Of a stretch of DNA of 64,000 nt, positions 1-8,901 are shown in pieces (position 1 is the first letter of the stretch; each line of letters starts with the position of its first letter). The notes beneath the pieces are model-generated. The model searched no databases and was not told the DNA's origin. It was given only the letters and a program-made list of their open reading frames with translations. This DNA comes from Billgrantia tianxiuensis (lineage in GTDB: Bacteria > Pseudomonadota > Gammaproteobacteria > Pseudomonadales > Halomonadaceae), in the NCBI RefSeq assembly GCF_009834345.1, contig NZ_CP035042.1, forward strand, positions 2,480,001-2,544,000, read 5' to 3'. The translations under genes were made by a program, and so were the position numbers.

Positions 1-168
1 CTGCGACAGGGCTTCACGCAGCGGGCCGATGCCCAGGCCATAGCGCTCCTTGAGCCGGCTCATCAGCAGCTTTTCGCCCGGCTGGAACACGCCGCGCGTA
101 ATGTCGCGCTTGAGCCAGCTATAGGCGCTGATGCCGAGATTCTGGCGAGGCGAGCTATCCATCGTCAT
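1..168 (-). CDS. GntR-family transcriptional regulator (CsiR/FadR-type), N-terminal part
   Basis: Only the first 56 residues are inside the window; the gene runs off the left edge. They form the start of a GntR winged helix: SAYSWLKRDITRG, then FQPGEKL, then the turn before the recognition helix, LKERYGLGIGPLREALSQ. This resembles the CsiR/FadR subfamily, whose C-terminal ligand domain would lie outside the window. Two ATGs (168 and 162) are possible; 168 has an AAGGGA ribosome site at suitable distance. The target is unknown. Family membership is clear from the N-terminus; the subfamily is a weaker call. Confidence 0.8.
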   Translation of the reverse strand, partial: MTMDSSPRQNLGISAYSWLKRDITRGVFQPGEKLLMSRLKERYGLGIGPLREALSQ

Positions 169-282
169 TGTCGTCGTTCCCTTGTATTTGCCGAGCATGA
201 TAACCAAACGCTACCGTTGCCGGTAACCGCGCGACATTTATACCAAGTATCTATATTCGATGCAGTCCGCCGAGCGACGCGA

Positions 283-897
283 TCAGCGGTCCTCGAGCCG
301 ATTCACGGTCCAATCGACCAATTCGCGAGCCAGCCTGTCCGCTGCCATGCCGAAGGCATCGACCACTGCGTCGATGGACTCGCTGCCCACCGGCTGGTGC
401 TGGGTAAAGCGCCGGCTGGCCAGAAGCCGCTGGGACCGGGTGTCGATCAGCCTGACGTCCAGGCGCAGCGTCGCTTCGGGCAGGCCGTTGCGATAGCGGC
501 TGTGAAAGGAGCGCAGGTCACTCAGCAGCTCCACATCGGCCGATACGTTGCTGTCGGCATGGACCAGGCTAGGGATGCGGCCATCGTCCTGAAAGGCGTC
601 GAGCAAACGGTTGCGGATGAGCTGCGGCATGGTGTCGGCCCAGCGTACGCCGGCATAGACCTGCGGCTGATTGGGCATAGGTACGACAAGGATTCGCGCG
701 CCATCCAGCAGCCCGCTGGCATCCGGTGTGGCCAGGCGCAGGGCAGTTCCGTTCCAGGAACTGCCATGCGCGGCGGGATCGAGAGCCTGGGCGGGCAGCT
801 CGTAGAGAGTGACGGGCGTGCGCTCCGGTACCAGGTTGCAACCGGGCAGGGCGAACGCTATCACGATGGCCAGGAGCGGCAGGGCACGCTGGGTCAT
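283..897 (-). CDS. PqiC-like ABC transport auxiliary lipoprotein
   Basis: A 204-residue lipoprotein with a signal peptide and lipobox LPGC (Cys20). Residue 21 is Asn, not Asp, which fits outer-membrane sorting. The rest resembles the ABC_trans_aux/PqiC family, the lipoproteins that accompany MCE lipid transporters and are thought to dock the periplasmic MCE ring to the outer membrane. It is the last gene of a four-gene minus-strand operon and its ATG overlaps the stop of the MlaD-like gene (ATGA). The family call is from sequence character plus context. Confidence 0.75.
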   Translation of the reverse strand: MTQRALPLLAIVIAFALPGCNLVPERTPVTLYELPAQALDPAAHGSSWNGTALRLATPDASGLLDGARILVVPMPNQPQVYAGVRWADTMPQLIRNRLLDAFQDDGRIPSLVHADSNVSADVELLSDLRSFHSRYRNGLPEATLRLDVRLIDTRSQRLLASRRFTQHQPVGSESIDAVVDAFGMAADRLARELVDWTVNRLEDR

Positions 898-1832
898 GGC
901 GTGAACTCCTCGACGCGTTCGCGCCCCAGCAGGAAGTCGCGTGGATTCTCCTCCAGGCGGCGTACCAGCCGGTTGAGCGAGGAGAGGGTGTTGCGCAACT
1001 CGAGGGTGGCCGGTCCCAGCCCCTGCACGCCACGTAGGCCGCTTTCCAGTGCCCCCTGGTTGTCGTCCAGCAGCGCCTCCAGACTCTGGGCCGTGCGGGC
1101 CAGGCTGCTGGTGATCTGACGGGCATTGCCCAGCACTTCCTCCGCCTGACCTTGGACCAAGCCACCCGTACGACCGGCCAGGGCGCGAATTTCAGCGAGG
1201 GCGCGTGCGGCCTCCTCGGACACCTCGAGCATGCGCTCGGCCAGCTGGCCTGGGGCATCGCCGAGAGCGGCGAACTGCGCCGTGGTGCGCTCCAGGTTGG
1301 CCAGGATCCGCTCGATGCTGGCCACGTTCTCCTCTGACAATACCTCCTCCAGCCTCGTCAGCACGCGGTTGACGTTGCCCAGCAGTTCCTCGCTATCGCT
1401 GAGCATGGCGCTGAGCGGTGACTGGTCGGCGGTGATGCGTGGCGGCGTGTCGCCGCGGGTGACCAGAAGCGGACTTTCCGGCGCTCCTCCCTGCAGTTGG
1501 ATGGACATGCTCCCGGTGATGTTGGCCAGGGCGAGCCGCGCGCGAGTGTCCTGGCGAATGGGAACCTGACTCTCCACGCGAATGAGAGCCAGGACATTGC
1601 GAGGGTCGGCGGGGTCGAGGCGCAGGCTGACCACGTCGCCGACCCGCACGCCGCTGTACTCCACGGCGTTGCCTTCCGAGAGGCCGCTGACGCCGTGGTG
1701 GAAGAGAACCTCGTATTGGGTATAGGCCTGGTCGCGTGTGCTCTGGTTGAGCCAAAGTGCGAACAGAAGGCCGCCGACGGCCGCCAGCACGACGAACAGG
1801 CCGATCACGACATGGTGCGCGCGGGTCTCCAT
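894..1832 (-). CDS. MlaD/MCE-domain periplasmic lipid-transport protein
   Basis: A 312-residue protein with one N-terminal membrane anchor (about residues 8-28, GLFVVLAAVGGLLFALWL), then an MCE domain (about 35-115, with SGVRVGDV and the ITGSMSIQLQGG loop), then a long Ala/Glu/Leu-rich helical tail (about 145-300). MCE proteins form hexameric rings that carry phospholipids or other lipids across the periplasm. The start codon overlaps the ATPase stop (TGATG). The long tail is typical of MCE proteins paired with PqiC-like lipoproteins. Cargo and direction are not visible from sequence. Confidence 0.87.
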   Translation of the reverse strand: METRAHHVVIGLFVVLAAVGGLLFALWLNQSTRDQAYTQYEVLFHHGVSGLSEGNAVEYSGVRVGDVVSLRLDPADPRNVLALIRVESQVPIRQDTRARLALANITGSMSIQLQGGAPESPLLVTRGDTPPRITADQSPLSAMLSDSEELLGNVNRVLTRLEEVLSEENVASIERILANLERTTAQFAALGDAPGQLAERMLEVSEEAARALAEIRALAGRTGGLVQGQAEEVLGNARQITSSLARTAQSLEALLDDNQGALESGLRGVQGLGPATLELRNTLSSLNRLVRRLEENPRDFLLGRERVEEFTP

Positions 1833-2638
1833 CAGCGTTCCTCCCCGTTAGGTGACGAATGGTGTCGTGCCGCCTGGCTGGCGGCTCGGCCCCTTGGGCC
1901 GTGGAAATAGTCGCGTATCCAGGGATCGTCGGTATCCTCCACCACTGGCAGCGAGTCGGCGACCAGAACACGCTTGTTGGCAATGACAGCCACTCGGTCG
2001 CAGCTCGAGTACAGCGTATCGAGATCGTGCGTGACCAGAAAGACGCTGAAGCCCAGGGCATCGCGCAGCGTCAGGAGCAGGCGGTCGAAGGCGGCGGCAC
2101 CGATCGGGTCGAGACCGGCGGTGGGCTCGTCGAGAAACAGCACTTCGGGGTCGAGGGCCAGGGCGCGGGCGAGTGCGGCGCGCTTGATCATGCCGCCGGA
2201 GAGCTCCGCCGGGTTGAGGCGCGCGGCGTCTGGCGGCAGCCCGGCCAATGCCAGCTTGACCCGGGCGAGGCGCTCGGCATCGGCCCGCGACAGTCCGACA
2301 TGTTCGATCAGCGGCAGGGCAACGTTTTCCTGTAGATTGAGCGAGGAGAACAGGGCGCCGCGCTGGAACAGCACGCCGAAGCGGCGCTCGACCCGGGCCC
2401 GCTGGGCGGAAGGCAGGCGCTGCAGTTCCTCGCCAAAGACGCGGATGGTGCCACCGTCTGGCCGCTTGAGGCCGACGATACTGCGCAGCAGTACCGACTT
2501 GCCGGTGCCGGAGCCGCCCACCACGCCGAGGATCTCGCCGCGGCGAATGTCCAGGTCCAGGCCGTCATGCACCACATGCTGGCCAAAGCGGTTGACCAGC
2601 CCACGGATCTCGACGATAGCCTCGCCCCTCTGATTCAC
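1832..2638 (-). CDS. MlaF-like ABC transporter ATP-binding protein
   Basis: A 268-residue ATPase. Walker A is GGSGTGKS (residues 41-48), the signature is LSGGMIKRAALARAL, and Walker B is EVLFLDEPTAGLDP. It energises the MCE lipid transporter with the adjacent permease. The open frame extends upstream, but I chose the GTG at 2638, which overlaps the permease stop as GTGA and gives the N-terminus expected of the family. No in-frame ATG lies close by. The operon position between permease and MCE protein matches mla-type operons. Confidence 0.88.
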   Translation of the reverse strand: MNQRGEAIVEIRGLVNRFGQHVVHDGLDLDIRRGEILGVVGGSGTGKSVLLRSIVGLKRPDGGTIRVFGEELQRLPSAQRARVERRFGVLFQRGALFSSLNLQENVALPLIEHVGLSRADAERLARVKLALAGLPPDAARLNPAELSGGMIKRAALARALALDPEVLFLDEPTAGLDPIGAAAFDRLLLTLRDALGFSVFLVTHDLDTLYSSCDRVAVIANKRVLVADSLPVVEDTDDPWIRDYFHGPRGRAASQAARHHSSPNGEER

Positions 2639-3756
2639 CAGCCCATCTCCATGAAGAACAGTGCGGCCAGCGCATCGAGCAGGATCACCATGAAGATCGA
2701 CTGCACCACACTGGAGGTGGTGTGTTCGCCCACCGACTGGGCGCTGGCCTTGGCCTTGAAGCCTTCCAGGCAGCCGATCACGGCGACGAGGAAGGCAAAT
2801 AGCGGGGCCTTGATCATGCCGACCAGAAAGTGCCGTAGCGGAATGTCGCGCTGCAGAATGGCGAGGAATTGGTTGGGTGGAATGTCGAGCGCCAGGGCAC
2901 ATACCAGTGCGCCGCCCAGCATGCCGCTGAGCATGCCGATCAGGGCCAGTATCGGCAGGCTGATCGTCATCGCCAGCACTCGTGGCAGTACCAGCAGCTC
3001 GATGGGATCGAGCCCCTGGGCGCGTAGTGCGTCGATCTCCTCGTTGGCCTTCATCGAGCCGATCTGGGCGGTAAAGGCACTGGCCGTGCGGCCCGCCAAC
3101 AGGATGGCCGCGAGCAGCACGCCGAATTCGCGCAGGAAGGAGTAGGTCACCAGATTGACCGTGTAGATGGTGGCACCGAAGTCGCGCAGCACCGTGGCGC
3201 CAAGGAACGCCACCACCGCACCGACGAGAAAGGTAAGCAGGGCGACGATGGGAATGGCGTTGAGTCCAGTCTGCTGGACATGGGCCACCAGCGAGGTGAT
3301 TCGCCAGCGCCAGGGTGTGACCAGCGTGGCCAACAGCGTGCTGAGCGTCAGGCCGATGAAGGCGATGAGCTGCAGCTGTTGGCGGGCGAGTTGCTCGACG
3401 ATTTGCCCCAGTGCGGCCAAGGCTGCAAACAGGCCCCTGTCAGGCCCAGGAGGCGCGAACAGGGGAGTGCGGGAGGCGTCGGCCACCGCTCTCAGCAGCG
3501 CCTGGCGCTCGGCCGGCAGGTTCGGTGCCCACTGGGCGACGTCGCGTACGGTATCGGGGCCCAGCAGGTCGACCAGCAGGGCGGCACCGGAGGTGTCGAG
3601 CTCGCCGAGGCGCTCCAGGTCTAGCGACTCGGCCTCATGGACCCTGGCCACGGCGTCACGCAGCCTGGCATAGTGCGGCAGCGTCCAGTCGCCTATGGCA
3701 CTCAGGCGATGAGCATCCTGCTCCAGCCTGCCGGGACGGGAAACGGTGTCGGGCAT
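2635..3756 (-). CDS. MlaE-family lipid ABC permease with N-terminal STAS-like domain
   Basis: A 373-residue inner-membrane protein. Residues 1 to about 105 are soluble and STAS-like (IGDWTLPHYARL ... LDLERLGELDTSGAALLVDLLG). About 125-373 are the MlaE/YrbE permease with five or so hydrophobic segments and the conserved block around GRTASAFTAQIGSMKANEEIDAL. In the canonical Mla system the STAS protein (MlaB) is separate; here it is fused to the permease, as in other YrbE-family members. It is the first gene of the four-gene operon. Upstream (3757-3857) is a short gap to the IclR gene, which ends at 3858. Confidence 0.87.
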   Translation of the reverse strand: MPDTVSRPGRLEQDAHRLSAIGDWTLPHYARLRDAVARVHEAESLDLERLGELDTSGAALLVDLLGPDTVRDVAQWAPNLPAERQALLRAVADASRTPLFAPPGPDRGLFAALAALGQIVEQLARQQLQLIAFIGLTLSTLLATLVTPWRWRITSLVAHVQQTGLNAIPIVALLTFLVGAVVAFLGATVLRDFGATIYTVNLVTYSFLREFGVLLAAILLAGRTASAFTAQIGSMKANEEIDALRAQGLDPIELLVLPRVLAMTISLPILALIGMLSGMLGGALVCALALDIPPNQFLAILQRDIPLRHFLVGMIKAPLFAFLVAVIGCLEGFKAKASAQSVGEHTTSSVVQSIFMVILLDALAALFFMEMGW

Positions 3757-3857
3757 GGCGAGTCGTCCATCTCTCCCTCAAAACCTCAAAATGGTGCCCT
3801 TGGGCATCTCCCCATCACTATATCGTCATACACCGTTAGGCGACAGCGGGCGGCGGC

Positions 3858-4673
3858 CTACCTGGCATTGCCGTGCTGCAATTCACCGAGGATGCGCCTG
3901 GCCACTTCCTTGAGTCGCGGCCCCAGGTTGTCGACCATGATCGAATGACTCAGGCGATGGGCGGCACCGCCGCAGTTGATCGCCATCACTTCGGCGCCAT
4001 CCTCGAGGATCAGCGGCGTGGCCACGGCGCTGATCTGCGACTGCCAGTCGCCTTCAGAGAGGCAGAAGCCGTAGCGGGCGTACTCCTCCTGGCTGCGCCT
4101 GATGCCTTTTTCGAGCGTGGGCCAATCGCTGCCGTGCTCTCTGGCAAGTTCCGCCAGGATTGCCTCGCGGCGCACTTCCGGCAGGCCGCAGAGCCAGGCG
4201 CGGCCGATCGCCGTGGTTGCCATCGGCAGCCGCGAACCCACGTCGAGGCGCACGATCAGCGGGCCACTGCCATGGCAGCTCTCGATGTAGACCATGTCGG
4301 TGTTGTCGGCCGCCCCCAGGCTGACGTTGCAGTCCGTGGCTTCGGCGAACTGCTGCATGAAGGGGCGGGCGATTTCGCGAATGCCCTGGTTGGCCAGGAA
4401 GCGGTAGCCCAGCGCCAGGATGCCGGGCCCAAGGCGGTACTTCTCCAGCCGGGTGTTGTGGCGCAGGTAGCCGAGCTGGGTCAGCGTGTAGGTCAGGCGT
4501 GAGACCGTCGGTCGCGGTATGCCGGTACGGCTGGAGAGCTCGGCGTTGCCCAGGTACTCCTCGCCGGTGCCGAAGGCGCGCAGCAGCTCCAGGCCGCGGG
4601 CGAGGGCGGTGACGAAGTTGCGATCCTTGGCCGGTGCGGTCTGGTCGTCATCGAGCGGTGCAGGCTTGTTCAT
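3858..4673 (-). CDS. IclR-family transcriptional regulator
   Basis: A 271-residue protein with the IclR layout: N-terminal winged helix (VTALARGLELLRAFGTGEEYLGNAELSSRTGIPRPTVSRLTYTL, about residues 20-62) and C-terminal effector domain (RPFMQQFAEATDCNVSLG ... ISAVATPLI). I chose the ATG at 4673 because CAGGGAA lies just upstream; the open frame extends 28 residues further without family character. PcaR/PobR-type members control aromatic or organic-acid catabolism. It lies next to a beta-oxidation gene set, and a 15-bp palindrome recurs in that set's promoters, so it is the obvious candidate repressor (inference). No clear copy of the palindrome lies at its own promoter. Confidence 0.9.
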   Translation of the reverse strand: MNKPAPLDDDQTAPAKDRNFVTALARGLELLRAFGTGEEYLGNAELSSRTGIPRPTVSRLTYTLTQLGYLRHNTRLEKYRLGPGILALGYRFLANQGIREIARPFMQQFAEATDCNVSLGAADNTDMVYIESCHGSGPLIVRLDVGSRLPMATTAIGRAWLCGLPEVRREAILAELAREHGSDWPTLEKGIRRSQEEYARYGFCLSEGDWQSQISAVATPLILEDGAEVMAINCGGAAHRLSHSIMVDNLGPRLKEVARRILGELQHGNAR

Positions 4674-4765
4674 GGCGGGTTCCCTGTCGCGAGATCGTTG
4701 TGGCGGAGTATCGCATATCGCCCGGGCTGGGTCCGTTGGCGACGCCGGCCCGGGCAACGCTGCCG

Positions 4766-5973
4766 TCAGGCGTCAAGGCGCTCGATGATGCAGGCGATGC
4801 CCTGGCCGACCCCGATGCACATGGTGACCAGGGCATAGCGGCCGCCCTTGGCCTCCAACTGGCGAAGCGCTGTCAGTACCAGTCGCGCACCGGAAGCGCC
4901 GAGCGGGTGACCGATGGCGATGGCGCCGCCGTTGGCGTTGAGGCGCTCGTCCTCGGCGGCGATGCCCAACTGCTTGATACAGCCAAGCACCTGCACGGCG
5001 AACGCCTCGTTGATCTCGATCACGTCCATCTGCTCGAGGGAGAGGCCGGCCCGCGCCAGCACCTTATGGCTGGCCGGCACCGGCCCCAGGCCCATCACCC
5101 TGGGAGGCACTCCGGCCACGGCGCTGGCCACGATACGCGCCCGAGGGGCGACGCCGGCGCGTTCCCCGGCGGCCAGGCTGCCGACGATCAGCGCCGCGGC
5201 GCCGTCGTTGAGGCCCGAAGCGTTGCCCGCGGTGACCACGCCGCCTTCGAACAGTGGCCCCAGCCGGGCCAGCTTGTCGGCGTCGGTGCCCGGACGCGGG
5301 TGCTCGTCGCGGCTCACCGTCAGCGGCGGCTGCTTGCGCCCCTGGGGCACCTCGACGGCGAGTAGCTCGTCGTCATAAAAGCCGCGGGCCTGGGCCTCGG
5401 CGTAGCGTGCCTGTGAGCGGGCGGCGAAGGCATCGCTTACCTCGCGGCCGATGTCGAGATCGTGGGCCACGTTGTCGGCGGTCTCCGGCATGCTGTGGCT
5501 GCCGTACTCGCGGGCGATCCAGGGGTTGGGGAAACGCGAGCCGATCACGGTGTCGTACAGCGGCTGGTTGCGGGCGAAGGGTGACTCCGCCTTGCCCAGT
5601 ACGTAGGGCGCACGGGACATCGACTCCACGCCCCCGGCCAGGAACAGCTCGCCTTCACCGAGGCGGGTGGCGCGGGCGGCGTCGATCACCGCGGCGAGAC
5701 CGCTGCCGCACAGCCGGTTGACCGTCTGCGCCGCCACCTCGACCGGCAACCCGGCCAGCAGCCCCGCGTGGCGCGCCACGTTGCGCGAGTCTTCACCGGC
5801 CTGGTTGGTGCAGCCGGCGAGTACCTCCTCATAAGCCTCGGCGGCGAAGGCGTTGCGCTCGACCAGCGCCTTGAGCACCAGGCCGAGCAGGTCGTCGGGC
5901 GCACCGCGGCGAGGCTGCCGCCATGGCGGCCGAAGGGCGTGCGCAAACCGTCGAAGATATAGGCGTCTCGCAT
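4766..5973 (-). CDS. Acetyl-CoA acyltransferase (thiolase, beta-ketoadipyl-CoA thiolase-like), frameshifted
   Basis: The last step of beta-oxidation: thiolytic cleavage of a 3-ketoacyl-CoA to acetyl-CoA and a shortened acyl-CoA. Visible thiolase motifs are the nucleophile Cys in NRLCGSG, then GGVESMSRAP, EINEAFAVQ, GHPLGASG and the second active Cys in CIGVGQG. The N-terminus MRDAYIFDGLRTPFGRHGG starts at 5973 in another frame. The two halves join if one base is restored near 5897-5900 (CCGGAC read as CCGAC), giving 402 residues, normal for the family. GCTNQAGEDSRNVARHA and the central blocks recall PcaF/PaaJ thiolases more than FadA. The gap to the dehydrogenase gene upstream is 20 bp, so they are probably one operon. 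Confidence 0.88.
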
Positions 5974-5993
5974 GGCAAAGCTCCTATGAGGCA

Positions 5994-7517
5994 TCAGGCC
6001 GCGGTCAGCGGCAGGCCAAGGGTGGCGCGACGGCGCAGCCACGGGCTGGCGCGGTAGCGTGGATCGCCGGTGGCGGCCAGCAGGTTGTCGAGGATGGTGA
6101 GGATGCGGCGGCTGCCGTAATGGTCGCCCATGGCGAGAGGTCCATGGGGGTAGCCCAGGCCCAGTTCCACGGCACGATCGATGGTGTGCGGTACGGCCAC
6201 GCCCTGCTGGGCGATCTCGCAGCCCACGTTGACGATGCATGCCACCACCCGCTGCAGCACGAAACCGTTGCTGTCGCCGATGGCGCTGACCGGGGTGCCG
6301 TCGTGGCCCAGCAGGGCCATCGCGGCATTGCGGTAGTCCGCCTGGGTGGCCGGCGTGGTCATCAGGGTGCGGCGACGATCGAGGCCGGCCAGCAGATCCA
6401 CGGCCACGCAGCGTTCTGCGGGCAGGCCCAGGCGTAGGGCGCAGGCAGTGGCATCCTCGCCCAGCGGGGCGACCAGGCAGAGCGCCTCGGCCGAGGGGGC
6501 CGCACTGCTCTCCAGCGGCCAACCCGCCTCGGTTGTCAGCTCGCTGAGCTGCCGGCGGGCCTCGTCGTCCTCGGTGCCGATCCATACCGGACGTGGCGCG
6601 GCCTGGGGCAGCGGTGGCTCAGCAGGCAGCTGTGGCTTGCCTTCCACGTAGCGGTAGAAGCCTTCGCCGCTCTTGCGCCCGAGCAGGCCGGCCGTCAGCC
6701 GCTGGCGGGTCAGCGGAGAGGGGCGGAAGCGCGGCTCCTCGTAGTACTGGTGATAGATCGATTCCATCACCGCATGGGAGACGTCGAGCCCGGTGAGATC
6801 GAGCAGGCTGAACGGTCCCATGCGAAAGCCGCCCTGGTCGACCAGAATGCGGTCGATGGTGGCGTGGTCGGCGACGCTCTCGCCGAGGATGCGCAGCGCC
6901 TCGGTGCCGAAGGCGCGTCCGGCGTGGTTGACCAGAAATCCCGGCGTGTCGGTGGTTCGGGCGGTGAAGTGTCCCATGGCTCGGCCCAATGCCTCGACCC
7001 GCTCGGCCACGTCGGCGTCGGTGCGCAGCCCCGGGATTACCTCGACGATCTTCATCAGCGGCACCGGGTTGAAGAAGTGAAATCCGATGACGCGCTCGGG
7101 CCGGCGGCAGCTCGCAGCGATGGCGGTCACCGAGAGCGAAGAGGTATTGGTGGCGAGCACGGCGCGATCGTCGAGAATCTCCTCGAGCTGCTGGAACAGT
7201 GCCTGCTTGGCCTCGAGCTTCTCGACGATAGCCTCTATCACGATGTCGCAGCCGGCCAGGTCGGCGAGCGTCGACGCTTCTCTCAGGCTGGCCCGATAGC
7301 GCTCGGCCTCGGTTTCACTGAGACGCTGTTTCTGCACGCCGCGTGACCACATGCCGCCGATGAAATCCCGAGCTTCGGTGACGGCGCCTTCGCGCAGATC
7401 GTGGAGATAGACGGTCAGCCCAGCCTGGGCGGCGATCTGGGCAATGCCACGCCCCATGGCACCGGTACCGACGATACCCAGCGTCCGGAAAGAGGGGGTT
7501 GGCGTGTCGTTCGGCAT
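5994..7517 (-). CDS. paaH: 3-hydroxyacyl-CoA dehydrogenase (PaaH-like)
   Basis: A 507-residue NAD-dependent dehydrogenase that oxidises 3-hydroxyacyl-CoA to 3-ketoacyl-CoA. The Rossmann motif GIVGTGAMGRGIAQIAA is at about residues 13-29. TNTSSLSVTAIA and the catalytic-His segment IGFHFFNPVPLMKIVEVI follow, then one complete C-terminal 3HCDH domain (TPGFLVNHAGRAFGTEALRI) and a second one near the C-terminus (GFVLQRVVACIVNVGCEIA ... LGLGYPHGP). This two-domain length matches PaaH/PaaC-type enzymes rather than short HBD enzymes. It is divergent from the acyl-CoA dehydrogenase, with two palindromic operator candidates in between. Confidence 0.88.
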   Translation of the reverse strand: MPNDTPTPSFRTLGIVGTGAMGRGIAQIAAQAGLTVYLHDLREGAVTEARDFIGGMWSRGVQKQRLSETEAERYRASLREASTLADLAGCDIVIEAIVEKLEAKQALFQQLEEILDDRAVLATNTSSLSVTAIAASCRRPERVIGFHFFNPVPLMKIVEVIPGLRTDADVAERVEALGRAMGHFTARTTDTPGFLVNHAGRAFGTEALRILGESVADHATIDRILVDQGGFRMGPFSLLDLTGLDVSHAVMESIYHQYYEEPRFRPSPLTRQRLTAGLLGRKSGEGFYRYVEGKPQLPAEPPLPQAAPRPVWIGTEDDEARRQLSELTTEAGWPLESSAAPSAEALCLVAPLGEDATACALRLGLPAERCVAVDLLAGLDRRRTLMTTPATQADYRNAAMALLGHDGTPVSAIGDSNGFVLQRVVACIVNVGCEIAQQGVAVPHTIDRAVELGLGYPHGPLAMGDHYGSRRILTILDNLLAATGDPRYRASPWLRRRATLGLPLTAA

Positions 7518-7542
7518 GAGTCAATCCTCTTTATCGCTTTTA

Positions 7543-7557
7543 TTTCGCTTAGCGGAA
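7543..7557. promoter_or_regulatory. Candidate IclR-type operator 1 (TTTCGC-TTA-GCGGAA)
   Basis: An imperfect 6-3-6 inverted repeat whose arms differ at one position. It starts 26 bp upstream of the dehydrogenase start codon (7517). It matches the reverse complement of the site at 17245-17259 at 14 of 15 positions. Assignment to the IclR protein is inference. Confidence 0.6.
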
Positions 7558-7626
7558 CGATATTCCGTATATTGACTGCCATCCTAGGCTATGCAACATT
7601 GCCTGACAACTTAATGCGGTTTTTCA

Positions 7627-7641
7627 TTCTGCTATGCGAAA
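7627..7641. promoter_or_regulatory. Candidate IclR-type operator 2 (TTCTGC-TAT-GCGAAA)
   Basis: A second copy in the divergent promoter region, 84 bp (about eight helical turns) from operator 1. Its reverse complement matches operator 1 at 13 of 15 positions. A weaker core (GGCTATGC) lies between them near 7588-7594. Confidence 0.55.
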
Positions 7642-7749
7642 TTAAGGCAGGTGAGACCTGTCACTTCAAGGGCTTCGTTGCTCTTGGTCATTCCGTAGCT
7701 CTTAACCACAGTATCTGACAGCCAGCCGCCACCTGCGTGAGGACATGCC

Positions 7750-8901
7750 ATGATTCGCGACCCCGAACTGCTCGATCAGCTCATCGATACCATTTCCCGC
7801 TTCGTGCGCAAGCGCTTGATTCCCAACGAGGCACGCCTGGCGGAAGAGGACGCGGTGCCACAGGAACTGCTCGAGGAGATGAAGGAGATCGGCCTGTTCG
7901 GCCTGTCGATCCCCGAGGAGTACGGCGGCCTGGAGCTGACCATGGAGGAGGAGGCGCTGGTGGCGATGGAGCTCGGCAAGACCTCGCCAGCCTTCCGCTC
8001 GGTGTTCGGCACCAACAACGGCATCGGCGCCCAGGGCATCCTGATCGACGGTACCCCGGAACAGAAGGCGAAGTACGTACCGCGCCTGGCCACCGGCGAA
8101 CTGCTCAGCGCTTTCTGCCTCACCGAGCCTGACTCCGGCTCCGACGCGGCGAGTCTGCGGACCACCGCGATACGCGATGGCGACCATTACGTGCTCAACG
8201 GCACCAAGCGCTTCATCACCAACGGCCCCGAAGCCGATGTCTTCACCGTGATGGCACGGACCGATCCGAGCAACAAGGGCGCCGGAGGTATCACTGCCTT
8301 CATCGTCGAGGGCGACACGCCAGGGCTCAAGCGCGGACCGGCCGACAACAAGATGGGCCAGAAAGGGGCGCATACCTGTGACATCATCTTCGAGGACTGC
8401 CGGGTGCCGGCCGAGAATATCATCGGCGGGCGCGAGGGGCAGGGCTTCAAGACCGCGATGAAGGTGCTCGACCGCGGGCGCCTGCACATTTCGGCAGTGT
8501 GCGTGGGCGTGGCCGAACGCCTCGTCGAGGAGTCGCTCCACTACGCCATCGAACGCAAGCAGTTCGGCGTGCCGCTGGCCGAGCACCAGCTGGTGCAGGC
8601 GATGCTCGCCGACAGCAAGACCGAGGCCTACGCCGGCCGCACCATGGTGCTCGATGCGGCCCGGCGCAAGGATGCCGGCGAGAACGTTTCCACCCTGGCG
8701 TCGTGCTGCAAGCTGTTCTGCGCCGAGATGGTGGGCCGGGTGGCCGATCGCGCGGTTCAGGTCCACGGTGGCGCCGGCTACATGGCGGAGTATGCGGTGG
8801 AACGCTTCTATCGCGATGTGCGGCTGTTCCGCATCTACGAGGGTACCACCCAGATCCAGCAGCTGGTGATCGCACGCAACATGGTGCGGGAGGTGACCTG
8901 A
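7750..8901 (+). CDS. Acyl-CoA dehydrogenase
   Basis: A 383-residue flavoenzyme performing the first beta-oxidation step (acyl-CoA to trans-2-enoyl-CoA, electrons to ETF). It has the N-terminal helical domain (EEYGG at about 57), FAD/substrate motifs FCLTEPDSGSDA and RFITNG, QVHGGAGYMAEYAVERFYRD, and the catalytic-Glu segment RIYEGTTQIQQ, as in the short/branched-chain class. First gene of the plus-strand arm; its stop overlaps the ligase ATG (TGATG), so the two are translationally coupled. Chain-length specificity cannot be read. Confidence 0.92.
   Translation: MIRDPELLDQLIDTISRFVRKRLIPNEARLAEEDAVPQELLEEMKEIGLFGLSIPEEYGGLELTMEEEALVAMELGKTSPAFRSVFGTNNGIGAQGILIDGTPEQKAKYVPRLATGELLSAFCLTEPDSGSDAASLRTTAIRDGDHYVLNGTKRFITNGPEADVFTVMARTDPSNKGAGGITAFIVEGDTPGLKRGPADNKMGQKGAHTCDIIFEDCRVPAENIIGGREGQGFKTAMKVLDRGRLHISAVCVGVAERLVEESLHYAIERKQFGVPLAEHQLVQAMLADSKTEAYAGRTMVLDAARRKDAGENVSTLASCCKLFCAEMVGRVADRAVQVHGGAGYMAEYAVERFYRDVRLFRIYEGTTQIQQLVIARNMVREVT

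Noticed and set aside
8499..8900. N-terminal extension of the acyl-CoA ligase frame
   Set aside because: Lies entirely inside the acyl-CoA dehydrogenase gene in another frame; the ATG at 8901 is coupled to that stop.
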